From Cinnamomum chago (Eukaryota; Streptophyta; Magnoliopsida; Laurales; Lauraceae), in assembly GCA_038049695.1 (NCBI GenBank), contig CP142455.1, positions 23,039,501 through 23,103,500 of the forward strand: a stretch of 64,000 nt of DNA. The letters run 5' to 3'. The position numbers and the translations under genes were made by a program. Of this stretch, positions 61,101-64,000 are shown piece by piece. Each line of letters begins with the position of its first letter. Position 1 is the first letter of the stretch. The notes beneath the pieces were generated by a model. That model saw only the letters and a program-made list of their open reading frames with translations. It was not told the origin of the DNA and did no database searches.

Positions 61101-63682
61101 CTTATTTCTGGAGGCTACGTGTGGGGTACAGAAGGGGAAGGACAATGTGGAATGTCTCTTGGCGGTCATTTGGTCCATTTGGAAAGAAAGGAACTTGAGG
61201 TGCTTTGAAGGAAGGTCTTCAAATGTGAGTATTCAAGTGGAGAGAGTTAAACATTCAATGGCTACTTGAGTGCTATGATGCACGGATACTTCGAAATGGA
61301 CAACGTATCGTATCTGATACTTCACTTTTTATGTATAAAATCCGTGTCCTTTCCGTGTTTATGGCATATCCTAGCCGTATCCATGCCGTATCCGGGCATC
61401 ATAGCTTGAGTTTCCGTTACTCCTCTTTACAAAGGCATATCCATCAATTCCATTATCCATAATTGGAAGGAAGTGGTCTTTTCCCACCCTACCCAAAATA
61501 GAGTTCTACGAAGATAGTGCCCTCCCCCTCCAGGTGCTCTTAAGCTAAATTTTGATGGTAGTGCTTGTGGAAACCCCGACCCCACAGGTTTAGAGGGTGT
61601 CATTCGAGATTCGGAAGGGACCATTCTTCTCTCTAACTCAGGTCCGGCTGGTTTCGGTTCCATCAACAAAACAGAATCGTTGGCACTAAGAACTGGTATC
61701 CGTGAAGCGTCAAAACTCACTCCTCAATGGCTACTTATTGAAAGAGACACATGTTGCATAATTCAGTGGGCAAGTCAATCTTCGAATCCTCCTTGGAACC
61801 TTATTCATATCATTAAAGAGGTGGTCCACCTTTCACGGGAGTTAAATGTCTCTTCTCACCACATTAAAAGATCGGCCAACCAGGAAGCGGATAAACTTGC
61901 CAAAGAGGGAGTTCTCAAAATTGACTTAATTGTTTTCATGTAATTGCTTGTGTTTTAGTTCTTGGGAGAGTGTTCCAGGTTTTGGTTTCGGGTTATGCTC
62001 GTCCTTTGGGATTCCTTCTTGTCTCTTTTTGCTCTCCCCTTTGTAGCGGTTTTTTTTTTTTTTTTTCCAAGTCAGTAGATTTCTTATACTGTATAGTTCT
62101 TCGAGCAATACGATACATCGTCATCATTTTCAAAATAAAACTTGGGAAAGAAGATCACTAAACTTGAAAAGGAAGACGACTAAAGTAACTGTTTGATTTC
62201 TGTATATCAAGAGCACGATCACAGCTCTAATACCACTATTTTTCTCATTTTTGTGACTGGGCTCAGCCCAATCATCTACCATGATCTAGGCTAAGAGTAT
62301 AAGAAATAACATGATAGAACCATTTCTTCAGAGCTAGGTCTTCTTGGGATTTATCAATACGTGCATATCAATAAAAACAAAATTGAAACAAATAGGCCAA
62401 AAGCAGTTACACAATGCAATAGAAAATCTACAAGAAGATCAAGCCTTCATCAAGCATAACAAGAGAATAAAGGTAATGTGTAGTGTGTTAAGAATACACA
62501 GGAATAATCTAAGGTTACAGGTAATGTTTACAAGTCAGTTACCCTTCTTGTGAATCCAGTGAAGCACTATTGCCACCTTCTCTGGGGACCTCGACAGAAT
62601 TAAACTGTGGGTGGAAAATCAAAGAATAATTCAGCACTTAACATCTCCATAATCATATTACAAACCAATCACAAAGGATTGTCAGCTTGAAGAAAAGTAG
62701 AACTTCTACTAATTATTATTTCTGAATCTCAAACTTAGAGCGCATCACCATCACCAATCTATAAAACTAAGGTTAACTTTAACTTGGAGAGAGTTCTACC
62801 TGTAGTATTTGACAATATAAGCTATTTACAAAGAAAGTGCAAAATACATAAATTAGAAATGTGCTACATGCACAATATCGAAACATTCATACATGCATTA
62901 ATCAGGCATATAACAGACAAAACTCAGAACTCTCTGGGTAAACCATGCAAAGAAAGAATATAAGGCATAAATTAAAAATGTGCTACATGCACAATATTAA
63001 AACATGCATTATACCCGCATATGACAAACAAAACTCAGAAAGCTTGCTACACATAGCTTAGAAACCTACGAGAATGCAAGGTTACTTGGGTTTTGCTGAA
63101 ACGGAGTTACCATGTAAAAGCAGTGGGTAAGAATGGTAAAATGATCGTTCTATTTTTATCAAATTTCAAAGCTTTTTATTAAAATAAACTACGAGGTTCC
63201 TATATGCACTTGAGTTTCGAAACTTTTCATTGAATCAACTACCAGATTCTTATATGCACTTGAGTGGAGAGTAACACCAAACTAGTAAGTAATAATAATA
63301 ATTAATAAATATATAAACGCTCACACAAAATATGTGAAAAAAAAAAGTCTGGATAAAAAATGTTTTGTAAAATATAAGAATGTTAAGAACAAGAAAAAGA
63401 AAAGGACAATACTATCTTAAGAATGCTAGGCAAAAGCACAGCAAAAACTAGAAAAATATATTTCCATAATTAGGCAGAAAGTTCAGTAAAATTTTCAACA
63501 AATGAATAGTGCAACGAATATACCTTTTCTTTTTTCATAGGTTGAGGCCCAAAACCACGGCCCCCTTTTGAAGCCAAACAGATAATGTTGTACACCTTGC
63601 ATGATTGATTACTACAGGAGCCATACTTTTCTGATACATCGCTGTTGATGCCTCTATAGAACCCAGAAATTTGCACGTTTAT
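10984..63682 (-). CDS. Plastid-type TPR membrane protein gene (3' part, 15 exons)
   Basis: Joining 15 exons in descending order gives 420 residues plus stop without a frame break. The exons are 63682-63524, 62604-62543, 56725-56688, 45800-45707, 37674-37569, 37088-37018, 35632-35566, 34481-34419, 28369-28298, 28153-28052, 23974-23900, 20852-20733, 18707-18591, 11674-11618 and 11043-10984. Residues about 154-172 are a single membrane helix (VGVGVAVVVFGLVFALGDFL), preceded by a charged probable helix. Residues 200-420 are TPR-like helix pairs with the NPND, GEY..A and LLGKAYSDWGH signatures. The architecture matches plant chloroplast TPR proteins of the SLOW GREEN 1-like / At1g78915-like group (from memory; the exact orthologue is not proven). 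The N-terminus, expected to hold a transit peptide, lies right of the window. Introns make up 97.6% of the span and are full of transposons. Confidence 0.88.
11618..11674 (-). CDS. TPR gene, exon w14
   Basis: This 57-nt exon lies between the acceptor CTGCAG and the donor GTATGT. It encodes GILLKENGDVGGAERMFIQ, the first helix pair of the last TPR. It follows a 6,916-nt intron filled with hAT-type elements. Confidence 0.92.
12060..12560 (-). mobile_element. Ty1-copia 3' remnant (RNase H end)
   Basis: On the minus strand, frames read TSYCNLVGGNLASWKSEK-like and CNSLWTSLLG-like segments, the C-terminal RNase H part of copia pol. A TA-rich run (12080-12112) and LTR-like sequence lie to the left. 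It sits in the intron between w13 and w14. Confidence 0.55.
12725..12890. repeat. TTTCGGCC-motif array (possible hAT-type end)
   Basis: The motif TTTCGGCCGAAA and close variants (TTCAGCCGAAA, TTTCGGCCATTTTGG) recur in both orientations. The layout resembles the motif-array ends of the hAT-like elements further right, but no terminal inverted repeat or duplication could be fixed. Confidence 0.4.
13229..13873. mobile_element. hAT-like element with GGACACG arrays
   Basis: This 645-bp element begins CTAAGAAGCACGGACACGG and ends CCGTGCTTCCTAG (inverted). Both sides carry the 8-bp duplication TTGTTCAT (13221-13228, 13874-13881). About 100 bp at the left end are built of ACACGG units, and about 200 bp at the right end of the reverse complement (CGTGTCC). 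The centre is AT-rich and non-coding. The small open frames in the arrays are translations of the repeat. Confidence 0.85.
14110..14190 (-). mobile_element. tRNA-like SINE head, degenerate
   Basis: On the minus strand an A-box-like AGCTCAATTGGTC (14164-14176) is followed about 30 nt later by a B-box-like GGTTTGAGTCCC (14122-14133). These are the internal Pol III promoter boxes of a tRNA-derived SINE. No cloverleaf can be completed and no duplication was found. Confidence 0.45.
15603..15945 (-). mobile_element. 5'-truncated L1-type LINE
   Basis: The minus strand encodes FWAIWKERNRRCFEDCSSPS and ARLLVASWVSVLPDFWGVPI, the linker after the zf-RVT domain of plant L1 elements. Its poly(A) end appears as a T run on the plus strand near 15597-15607. 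TTATTATTATTA repeats lie on both sides and form the apparent target duplication. Confidence 0.8.
16847..17645. mobile_element. hAT (Ac/Ds-like) element with GTAGCGG arrays
   Basis: Its ends are CAAGGATGAAAATAG and, inverted, CATGGATGAAAATAG, very close to the Ac/Ds terminal sequence CAGGGATGAAA. Flanks CAAGTAAATT (left) and CAAGTAATT (right) look like one duplication with a 1-nt indel. Dense GTAGCGG/CCGCTAC motifs occupy about 130 bp on the left and 180 bp on the right. The AT-rich centre has no transposase. Confidence 0.8.
17668..18472. mobile_element. hAT-like element with GGGCC-type arrays
   Basis: The left end reads TAGGCCTGTCAATGGG; the right end inverted reads TAGGCCTGTCGATTTAG. Both ends are rich in GGGCC/GGCCC motifs (for example GGGCCGGGCCGGGT near 18428). 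TTATGAG occurs close to both sides, but with extra bases on the left. It starts only 22 bp after the neighbouring GTAGCGG element. Confidence 0.65.
18591..18707 (-). CDS. TPR gene, exon w13
   Basis: This 117-nt exon lies between the acceptor CAG and the donor GTACAT. It encodes VELLLGKAYSDWGHVSDAAS and VYDRLISMYPNDFRGYLAK, the best conserved TPR block of this family. Confidence 0.93.
18957..19745. repeat. Degenerate internal-repeat array of PIF-like family
   Basis: Four degenerate units of roughly 150-190 bp start near 18990, 19140, 19328 and 19480. Each carries GATCCGAACTGTTCATC-like and GATTCATCATGGATTTTGA-like blocks. The right end reads CCGAATGTGCCC followed by TAA, matching the terminal type CCAAACGTGCCC of 51503-52585. 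No left terminal repeat was found. Confidence 0.65.
19750..20700. other. Intron sequence, nothing recognised
   Basis: This is part of the 2,025-nt intron between w12 and w13. It is AT-rich and shows no domain, RNA gene or terminal repeat. Confidence 0.4.
20733..20852 (-). CDS. TPR gene, exon w12
   Basis: This 120-nt exon lies between the acceptor CTGCAG and the donor GTGAGT. It encodes AVQLLTATQESLNSRSLKEQ, then a polar linker NIQGDGSSNLDNRMQIDPIQ that separates two TPR blocks. Confidence 0.92.
21360..22010 (-). mobile_element. Ty1-copia 3' end with LTR (partial)
   Basis: On the minus strand, 21840-22000 fits the end of copia RNase H. It is followed by a purine tract (complement of CCCCTCGCCCC near 21768) and LTR-like sequence down to about 21360. 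A block at 21497-21560 (ending GTCCCTAAATT) recurs at 23345-23403, suggesting two LTR copies split by later insertions. Confidence 0.5.
22480..23338 (+). mobile_element. LINE RNase H fragment, split by a TRIM
   Basis: The frame reads SFSGPAGFSSVNVAKLLAIR, NLIVERDSFCAI, a stop, WASGAAKAPWK and ILDLV. After the insertion at 22711-23048 it resumes NSIQVAFSHIGRSANLEADR and LAEEGASHNAL, then a stop. Removing the insertion restores the codons exactly. The 3' end is a T-rich trailer and a 20-nt A run (about 23319-23338). Confidence 0.88.
22711..23048 (-). mobile_element. TRIM retrotransposon, complete, 338 bp
   Basis: Two direct repeats, 22711-22828 (118 bp) and 22922-23048 (127 bp), begin TGTAAT and end CCCAACA. 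The right copy is extended by a short internal duplication. Read on the minus strand, the LTR starts TGTTGGGAAGTCCCACATC. The tRNA-Met-type primer site TGGTATCAGAGC (22910-22921) abuts one LTR, and a purine tract (complement of CTCCCCCTC at 22829) abuts the other. Flanks GTAAA and ATAAA are the 5-bp duplication with one change. It has no coding capacity. Confidence 0.92.
23900..23974 (-). CDS. TPR gene, exon w11
   Basis: This 75-nt exon lies between the acceptor CAACAG and the donor GTTAGT. It encodes ASETTNLEVLRGLTNSLLAA plus QKPEE, a TPR-like helix pair. Confidence 0.9.
24000..25250. other. Intron sequence, nothing recognised
   Basis: This is the left part of the 4,077-nt intron between w10 and w11. 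No gene, RNA or delimited transposon was recognised. Confidence 0.35.
25458..25820. repeat. 182-bp tandem duplication
   Basis: Copy 1 (25458-25639) and copy 2 (25640-25820) share long identical runs such as ATTATTGTCTTTATCTGAAT. Both end TAAACCTAATGATCT. The duplication lies inside the LTR-like block that continues to 26585. Confidence 0.85.
26034..26305 (-). mobile_element. tRNA-derived SINE, 272 bp
   Basis: On the minus strand the head carries an A-box-like CTGAGTGGTAAGG and a B-box GGTTCGAACC (26243-26252). The body is an array of about 21-bp units (CCCGCTTGTGCGGGCTCC and variants). The 3' end is the (TA)n(CA)n tail that forms the GT/TA microsatellite at 26034-26075. GTGGCCGGATTGT (26021-26033) and GTGGCCTGATTGT (26306-26318) are the target duplication. 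It sits inside an LTR. Confidence 0.82.
27121..27750. mobile_element. Degenerate hAT-like copy, family of 43014-43897
   Basis: With the LINE at 27250-27552 removed, the text GCAATTAAAG...ATATAAGATGTAAATGACTTAAGG...CAATATTTTGATTTATAACGTG parallels 43710-43760. The following TTTTTGGATTTTTTTC and GATGGCCGTAAACCGCGA parts parallel 43810-43880. No clean ends remain. Confidence 0.5.
27250..27552 (+). mobile_element. 5'-truncated LINE with 19-bp TSD
   Basis: The frame reads HHMKRSANEVADKLAKGVRK and ends in a stop after ALTIGP: the last part of an L1-type RNase H. A T-rich trailer and an A-rich end follow. AAGATGTAAATGACTTAAG is present at 27231-27249 and again at 27553-27571, a perfect 19-bp target-site duplication. 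Confidence 0.92.
28052..28153 (-). CDS. TPR gene, exon w10
   Basis: This 102-nt exon lies between the acceptor TCTACAG and the donor GTTAGT. It encodes ENPNDSEAFRLLGEIKYELK and DYEGSVAAYRSSAS, a second TPR. The donor choice is the least certain of the set, because no other GT nearby keeps the frame better. Confidence 0.88.
28298..28369 (-). CDS. TPR gene, exon w9
   Basis: This 72-nt exon lies between the acceptor ATTTAG and the donor GTTTGT. It encodes GAAMTLSELGEYNRAASLLE plus SLIR, a classical TPR helix pair (LGEY..A..LLE). The following intron is only 144 nt, the shortest in the gene. Confidence 0.92.
28780..29850 (-). mobile_element. Ty1-copia RT-RNase H remnant
   Basis: The minus strand encodes copia pol pieces: LRSQKEYVPDLFKEK, GLKPDDSPMQTDQWLKGLSG, then RNase H with GDNLEAIHIAENVVYQERTK and HIKANYHLLV. 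Stops and frameshifts are frequent. The far left (28780-28905) looks like the adjoining LTR. Confidence 0.75.
29208..29305. repeat. 49-bp tandem duplication inside copia RNase H
   Basis: Units 29208-29256 and 29257-29305 both begin CTAGATTATCTCCCTACAAT. The duplication lies in the DNLEA-type motif of the copia RNase H and duplicates it. Confidence 0.85.
29856..30002 (+). mobile_element. Outer LTR start, interrupted by a solo LTR
   Basis: TGTAATATCCCTAACCC at 29856 is the typical start of a plant gypsy LTR. The block runs into the GTGGG duplication of the solo LTR and seems to continue at 32386, where GTGGG resumes. A CT-rich leader-like region near 33500-33710 may be its downstream part; the end was not found. 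Confidence 0.5.
30003..32380 (+). mobile_element. Solo LTR, 2,378 bp, family A
   Basis: The block starts TGTAATATCCCAG and ends GGGTCGTGACA, flanked by the perfect 5-bp duplication GTGGG (29998-30002 and 32381-32385). No internal retroelement domain lies in between, so this is a solo LTR left by recombination. The 3' part shares long blocks with 54430-55043 (GGGCCATGGAGGCCG, ATAATGCCAG, GTAATTGGA). Its length and TGACA end suggest a chromovirus-type gypsy family. Confidence 0.88.
32386..34380. other. Intron sequence, probably outer LTR continuation
   Basis: Part of the 6,049-nt intron between w8 and w9. The text after the GTGGG duplication reads on from 30002. No coding domain is visible. 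A CT-rich stretch at 33490-33710 resembles an LTR leader. Confidence 0.35.
34419..34481 (-). CDS. TPR gene, exon w8
   Basis: This 63-nt exon lies between the acceptor TTTCAG and the donor GTGAGT. It encodes ARLQQYEATLKISPNDSDAI plus E, the first TPR-like helix with a PND turn. Confidence 0.92.
34932..34986. repeat. (AC)n microsatellite
   Basis: About 27 uninterrupted CA dinucleotides. It is directly followed by tRNA-like sequence and may be the tail or landing site of a SINE. Confidence 0.95.
34987..35060 (+). mobile_element. Possible tRNA-like SINE head
   Basis: GGTTGCTCAGTTGGTCAGGG resembles a tRNA A-box region. About 30 nt later GGCTTGAATTCC is a weak B-box. The box spacing fits a tRNA-derived SINE, but neither the body nor a duplication could be established. 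Confidence 0.35.
35566..35632 (-). CDS. TPR gene, exon w7
   Basis: This 67-nt exon lies between the acceptor TTTGCAG and the donor GTACAA. It encodes VDPNEGKITQMKITEKEKAI plus LQ; its first nucleotide completes the Ser codon begun in w6. Confidence 0.88.
37018..37088 (-). CDS. TPR gene, exon w6 (membrane helix)
   Basis: This 71-nt exon lies between the acceptor AAATAG and the donor GTAAGC. It encodes VGVGVAVVVFGLVFALGDFL followed by PSG, an uncharged hydrophobic helix long enough to span a membrane once. Confidence 0.9.
37569..37674 (-). CDS. TPR gene, exon w5
   Basis: This 106-nt exon lies between the acceptor CTGCAG and the donor GTAAGA. It encodes SALEQRKAEGVKAFEAIDYD and APVKSYQGTVGLGTK, which leads directly into the membrane helix of w6. 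Confidence 0.9.
37996..38304 (-). mobile_element. Tourist-like MITE, same family as 6701-6953
   Basis: The left end is GGGTTTGTTTGGCAA; the right end inverted is GGGCCTGTTTGGGGG. The right flank is TAA and the left flank TAT, a TWA-type duplication with one change. Read on the minus strand, the interior parallels 6701-6953 over more than 100 bp. Confidence 0.75.
38998..39724 (+). mobile_element. LTR fragment, family B
   Basis: It ends TGGGGCCATGACA and shares the block TTGAGCAGGTGATTACGGCGG with GAGCAGGAGATTGAGG in 25458-26585. It also has GATGTAATTAAGATACTTTTG, the equivalent of the site where the SINE sits in the other copy. The left end is not fixed. A truncated copia LTR follows directly. 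Confidence 0.55.
40250..41170. other. Unassigned insert within the copia element
   Basis: This stretch interrupts the expected order from RNase H to RT in the minus-strand copia. Minus-strand open frames at 40503-40865 and 40828-41148 have no family resemblance. It may be another insertion, but no ends were found. Confidence 0.35.
41252..41402. mobile_element. Mutator-like foldback MITE, 151 bp
   Basis: About 63 bp at each end form a near-perfect inverted repeat (ends GGGAGATGCT and AGCATCTCCC) around a 25-bp loop. The 9-bp sequence ATATATAAA flanks both sides, the duplication length typical of Mutator-like elements. It lies in the copia element. Confidence 0.88.
43014..43897. mobile_element. 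hAT-like element with ATAACGGCC arrays
   Basis: Its ends are CATGGTTTAAAA and, inverted, CATGGTTCAAAA. The flanks GTAACCAA (43006-43013) and GTCACCAA (43898-43905) are an 8-bp duplication with one change. The left 200 bp carry repeated ATAACGGCC/AACGGCCGATAT motifs; the right end has a short CGCGATTTTCACGATTTT part. No transposase is encoded. It is inserted in the 5' part of the copia element. Confidence 0.82.
44440..45700. other. Intron sequence, nothing recognised
   Basis: Part of the 8,032-nt intron between w4 and w5. It is AT-rich and without recognisable domain or terminal repeats. Confidence 0.35.
45707..45800 (-). CDS. TPR gene, exon w4
   Basis: This 94-nt exon lies between the acceptor GTTGTAG and the donor GTGTGT. 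It encodes SPGFASSGLGGKSDKVALDR and QFEERLEAIRR, the start of a charged, probably helical segment before the membrane helix. Confidence 0.85.
46480..46910. repeat. PIF-like family internal repeat units
   Basis: Two or more units repeat the blocks ATGATCCAAAACCATTCACC / ACAATCCGAACTGTTCGTC and GATTCATCATAAATTTTGAG, matching units in 18957-19745 and 51700-52440. No terminal repeats were found here. A hAT-like element is inserted at its right end. Confidence 0.6.
46930..47834. mobile_element. hAT-like element with GGCCCG arrays
   Basis: This 905-bp element has ends TAGAGATGTCAAATGGGCC and, inverted, TAGAGATGTCAAACGGCC. A perfect 8-bp duplication CCCAAGTG (46922-46929, 47835-47842) flanks it. 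About 200 bp on the left and 130 bp on the right are dense GGCCCG/GGCACGGCCCGG arrays. The centre holds a 300-bp GAAA-rich tract. The long open frames on both strands here are translations of the simple repeat. Confidence 0.9.
47391..47696. repeat. (GAAA)n-type purine tract
   Basis: An imperfect run of GAAA/AAAG units about 300 bp long lies inside the hAT-like element. It yields artificial Lys/Arg-rich frames on one strand and Phe/Leu/Ser-rich frames on the other. Confidence 0.95.
47950..48800. other. Intron sequence, nothing recognised
   Basis: Part of the 10,887-nt intron between w3 and w4. No domain or repeat boundary was recognised. Confidence 0.35.
48880..48950. repeat. ACTCGGCC motif array, partial
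   Basis: ACTCGGCC and its complement GGCCGAGT recur within about 60 bp (GACTCGGCCATGGCCGAGTC). This resembles the ends of the motif-array hAT elements. Only one end seems present and no duplication is visible. Confidence 0.4.
49029..52790 (-). mobile_element. L1-type LINE, RT and zf-RVT, interrupted
   Basis: On the minus strand the 5' part reads MSDHIVQFVKALDLKESW and LDFNVLDFD (52590-52740). It continues after an inserted element with KAPGLDGFPLVFFW and SRHIGASFITLF (51300-51490). RT follows with a changed catalytic-region motif GLCQADPFSPFLFVI (near 50890) and the segment ERYLSLGGRITLIK-like at 50440-50500. The last domain is zf-RVT with CPMCLADEKTMDHFFQNC (49500-49570) and WVIWKERNNRRF. 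The 3' end is the poly(A), a T run at 49029-49043. There is no RNase H. Stops and frameshifts make it dead. Confidence 0.9.
51503..52585. mobile_element. PIF/Harbinger-like element, 1,083 bp
   Basis: The ends are GGGCACGTTTGG and, inverted, GGGCACGTTTGG. TTA lies on both sides (51500-51502, 52586-52588). Removing it with one TTA restores the LINE codons EEIKAAVF exactly. Inside are about four degenerate units of about 150-210 bp (near 51740, 51955, 52140, 52315), each with GATCAAGATCTGAACCG-like and TTTCAGCCGTTGATTCATC blocks. There is no transposase; the minus-strand frame at 51720-52046 merely translates the repeats. Confidence 0.88.
53201..53224. repeat. Poly(C) tract, about 24-26 nt
   Basis: An uninterrupted C run. 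Its length may be uncertain in the assembly. Confidence 0.9.
53225..53435 (-). pseudogene. Gln/Tyr/Gly-rich coding-like fragment
   Basis: The minus strand reads SHGYGQQYHDPSCEYGQQQY, PPALYGYPNPSYGQKQ and DHGYGRGQKR. Such low-complexity text is typical of tails of plant RNA-binding proteins, but no RNA-binding domain is visible and the frame runs into the poly(C) tract. No splice sites join it to the TPR gene. It may be a captured host-gene fragment or chance repetition. Confidence 0.3.
53880..55043 (+). mobile_element. LTR family A, second copy (5' end unclear)
   Basis: It ends GGAATTTGGGTCGTGACA, like the solo LTR at 30003-32380. It shares with it GGGCCATGGAGGCCG, ATAATGCCAG.TTGGCAT, GTAATTGGA and GGGAGGGCCAGAGCAGAACGAC. 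The left boundary and any duplication were not found, so it is probably 5'-truncated. Confidence 0.7.
55260..56215 (+). mobile_element. LINE 3' fragment (zf-RVT and RNase H)
   Basis: Frames read SGSCSLCGKEPEQS (zf-RVT, 55280-55325), a shifted FVSSIWCHFLKKCDI, and APTWKERK-like text. RNase H follows with WIVDGAAKGRLGIAGIGGVC, FLAILEALRI, VLEGDSSNAIAWV and, after stops, STKEKADLLAKGLSHRDEPF. The left end is truncated at an A-rich tract near 55230-55260. Confidence 0.85.
56281..56410. mobile_element. hAT-like MITE, GTATCC family, copy 1
   Basis: This 130-bp element has ends CTATGATGAACGGATAC and, inverted, CTATGATGCCCATACATGG. It matches 61273-61404 over its length (AACGTATCATATCC, AAAATCCGTGTCC, TGTATCCATGCC). 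The flanks ACTGTGGT and GGTGGGGT agree at only some positions. Confidence 0.75.
56688..56725 (-). CDS. TPR gene, 38-nt microexon w3
   Basis: The acceptor GGTGCAG and the strong donor GTAAGT bound 38 nt. Read with GG from w2 and the C carried into w4, it gives GKLASKQANMVTNQ. Without it, w2 and w4 are out of phase with each other; with it, the frame closes exactly. It sits between introns of 5,817 and 10,887 nt. Confidence 0.75.
56983..57387 (+). other. Coding-like GC-richer island in intron
   Basis: The plus strand has a 134-codon open frame, with LHIWELLIVAINIIFTIIVA as a possible membrane helix. The composition (CT-rich, low stop density) differs from the surrounding intron and resembles the 5' part of a plant gene. 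I do not recognise the family. It could be a gene-capture fragment, an antisense transcript or chance. Confidence 0.3.
57400..58620. other. Intron sequence, nothing recognised
   Basis: Part of the 5,817-nt intron between w2 and w3. No recognised gene is present. A poly(C)/poly(T) tract at 58548-58580 adjoins the LINE to the right. Confidence 0.35.
60750..60896. mobile_element. hAT-like MITE, GTATCC family, copy 2
   Basis: The ends are CTATGATGCCCAG and, inverted, CTATGATGCACAG. Flanks GTGGATGG (60742-60749) and GTGGACGG (60897-60904) form an 8-bp duplication with one change. It is in reverse orientation relative to copy 3. A partial duplication of its left end and flank (GGGTGGATGGCTATGATGCC) lies at about 60661-60706. 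Confidence 0.82.
61273..61404. mobile_element. hAT-like MITE, GTATCC family, copy 3
   Basis: The 132-bp element has ends CTATGATGCACGG and, inverted, CTATGATGCCCGG, with CTTGAGTG (61265-61272) and CTTGAGTT (61405-61412) as the 8-bp duplication. Repeated GTATC/CCGTATCC motifs fill it. It interrupts the LINE between HSMAT and VSVTPLYKG. Confidence 0.85.
62543..62604 (-). CDS. TPR gene, exon w2
   Basis: This 62-nt exon lies between the acceptor CCCACAG and the donor GTAACT. It encodes FNSVEVPREGGNSASLDSQE and leaves 2 nt (GG) that are completed by exon w3. Confidence 0.75.
62605..63523. other. Intron between w1 and w2, nothing recognised
   Basis: This 919-nt intron is AT-rich with no transposon signature. 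A short repeat (AAATGTGCTACATGCACAATAT) occurs twice, near 62856 and 62977. Confidence 0.5.
63524..63682 (-). CDS. TPR gene, exon w1 (first visible)
   Basis: This exon holds 53 codons in phase 0 between the acceptor TTTGTAG and the donor GTATAT. It encodes SEKYGSCSNQSCKVYNIICL and SKGGRGFGPQPMKKEK; this Ser/Gly/basic stretch fits the region after a transit peptide. An in-frame TAG immediately upstream supports an acceptor rather than a start codon, so earlier exons lie beyond 64000. Confidence 0.75.
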
Positions 63683-64000
63683 CTACAAATGTTTTTAATG
63701 GTAACTTTTCATTAAAAGCTAGCACATTTATCTATGTTTGTAATAAAATAACCAGAAAAATTGAACACACGTTCATAAATTAGGAAAAAGCTGGATAACA
63801 ACTTAAATAAAGCATATCCCCATAATGGTATAAAAATTATTTTTGACTCGTTTCTCAAGAACAGCTAAAAATCCAATTAACCCAGGTCTTTTAATAGAGT
63901 AAATAAAATTATGGGGTTCAAAGCCTAAAACATTTAGAGTTCTTGAGATGCACGAATCTAGTAGTGGGACCCATGTTTTGCGTCATTGATCTAATGAGCC

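Larger units (their letters stand above)
58625..62140 (+). mobile_element. L1-type LINE, RT to RNase H, two MITEs inside
   Basis: The order is the RT lead-in (GFYNNLFSKEEWDRP; then, shifted, LEFTLLDAASVDWLEKGFDE), RT (FHERGKLPKHTGASFITLIA, CKLDLEKAYDRVDWELL, FFPASRGLRQGDPLCPFLFV and a changed active site, FVGDTLLF for FADDTLLF), zf-RVT (NACPLCLENEESLNHLLQ), IWSIWKERNLRCF and RNase H (LKLNFDGSACGNPDPTGLEG, RSANQEADKLAKEGVL, stop near 61940). A T-rich trailer ends near 62140. The 5' part with the endonuclease is missing. Frameshifts, a GGGT run at 59803-59825 and two MITEs inactivate it. Confidence 0.92.

Noticed and set aside
60349..61269. A 306-codon intact protein
   Set aside because: The frame joins LINE zf-RVT sequence with an inserted MITE and a poly(C) run; it is not a native protein.

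Overview
The window is nuclear DNA from a flowering plant with a large, transposon-rich genome. It carries spliced plant genes, Ty1-copia and other LTR retrotransposons, L1-type LINEs with zf-RVT and RNase H domains, tRNA-derived SINEs, a TRIM, and PIF/Harbinger, hAT and Mutator-type non-autonomous elements. Intron sizes would fit a magnoliid or another large-genome lineage, but the species cannot be fixed from the sequence. There is no prokaryotic or organellar block.

Only two host genes can be supported, both on the minus strand. (1) Most of the window (10984 to 63682 and beyond the right edge) is a single gene. Its 15 visible exons encode the last 420 residues of a membrane-anchored TPR protein of the plastid SLOW GREEN 1-like type. 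The exons total 1,263 nt and the 14 introns total 51,436 nt. Every junction is GT-AG and the phases close exactly, including through a 38-nt microexon. (2) At 4999-5177 lies exon 1 of UDP-glucose:glycoprotein glucosyltransferase (UGGT); its other exons lie beyond the left edge. The two genes are in tandem, with about 5.8 kb between the TPR stop codon and the UGGT start codon.

Layout: 1-4990 is UGGT intron 1 with a LINE tail and a 5'-truncated copia element. 5178-10983 is intergenic, with a Tourist-like MITE, an RTE-type LINE tail and a copia RT remnant. 10984-63682 is the TPR gene. Its introns hold nested transposons, many with exact boundaries: a 2.4-kb solo LTR (TSD GTGGG), a TRIM inside a LINE reading frame, a SINE inside an LTR, a LINE with a 19-bp TSD, a 1.08-kb PIF/Harbinger-like element inside a LINE reading frame (TSD TTA), a Mutator-like foldback MITE (9-bp TSD), and several hAT-like elements.

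The most unusual signal is a set of hAT-like non-autonomous elements whose ends are packed with short motif arrays, a different motif in each family (GGACACG, GTAGCGG, GGCCCG, ATAACGGCC, GTATCC). Their TIRs and 8-bp duplications can be read directly. A second unusual family has PIF-type ends and degenerate internal units of about 150-210 bp; it occurs at three places.
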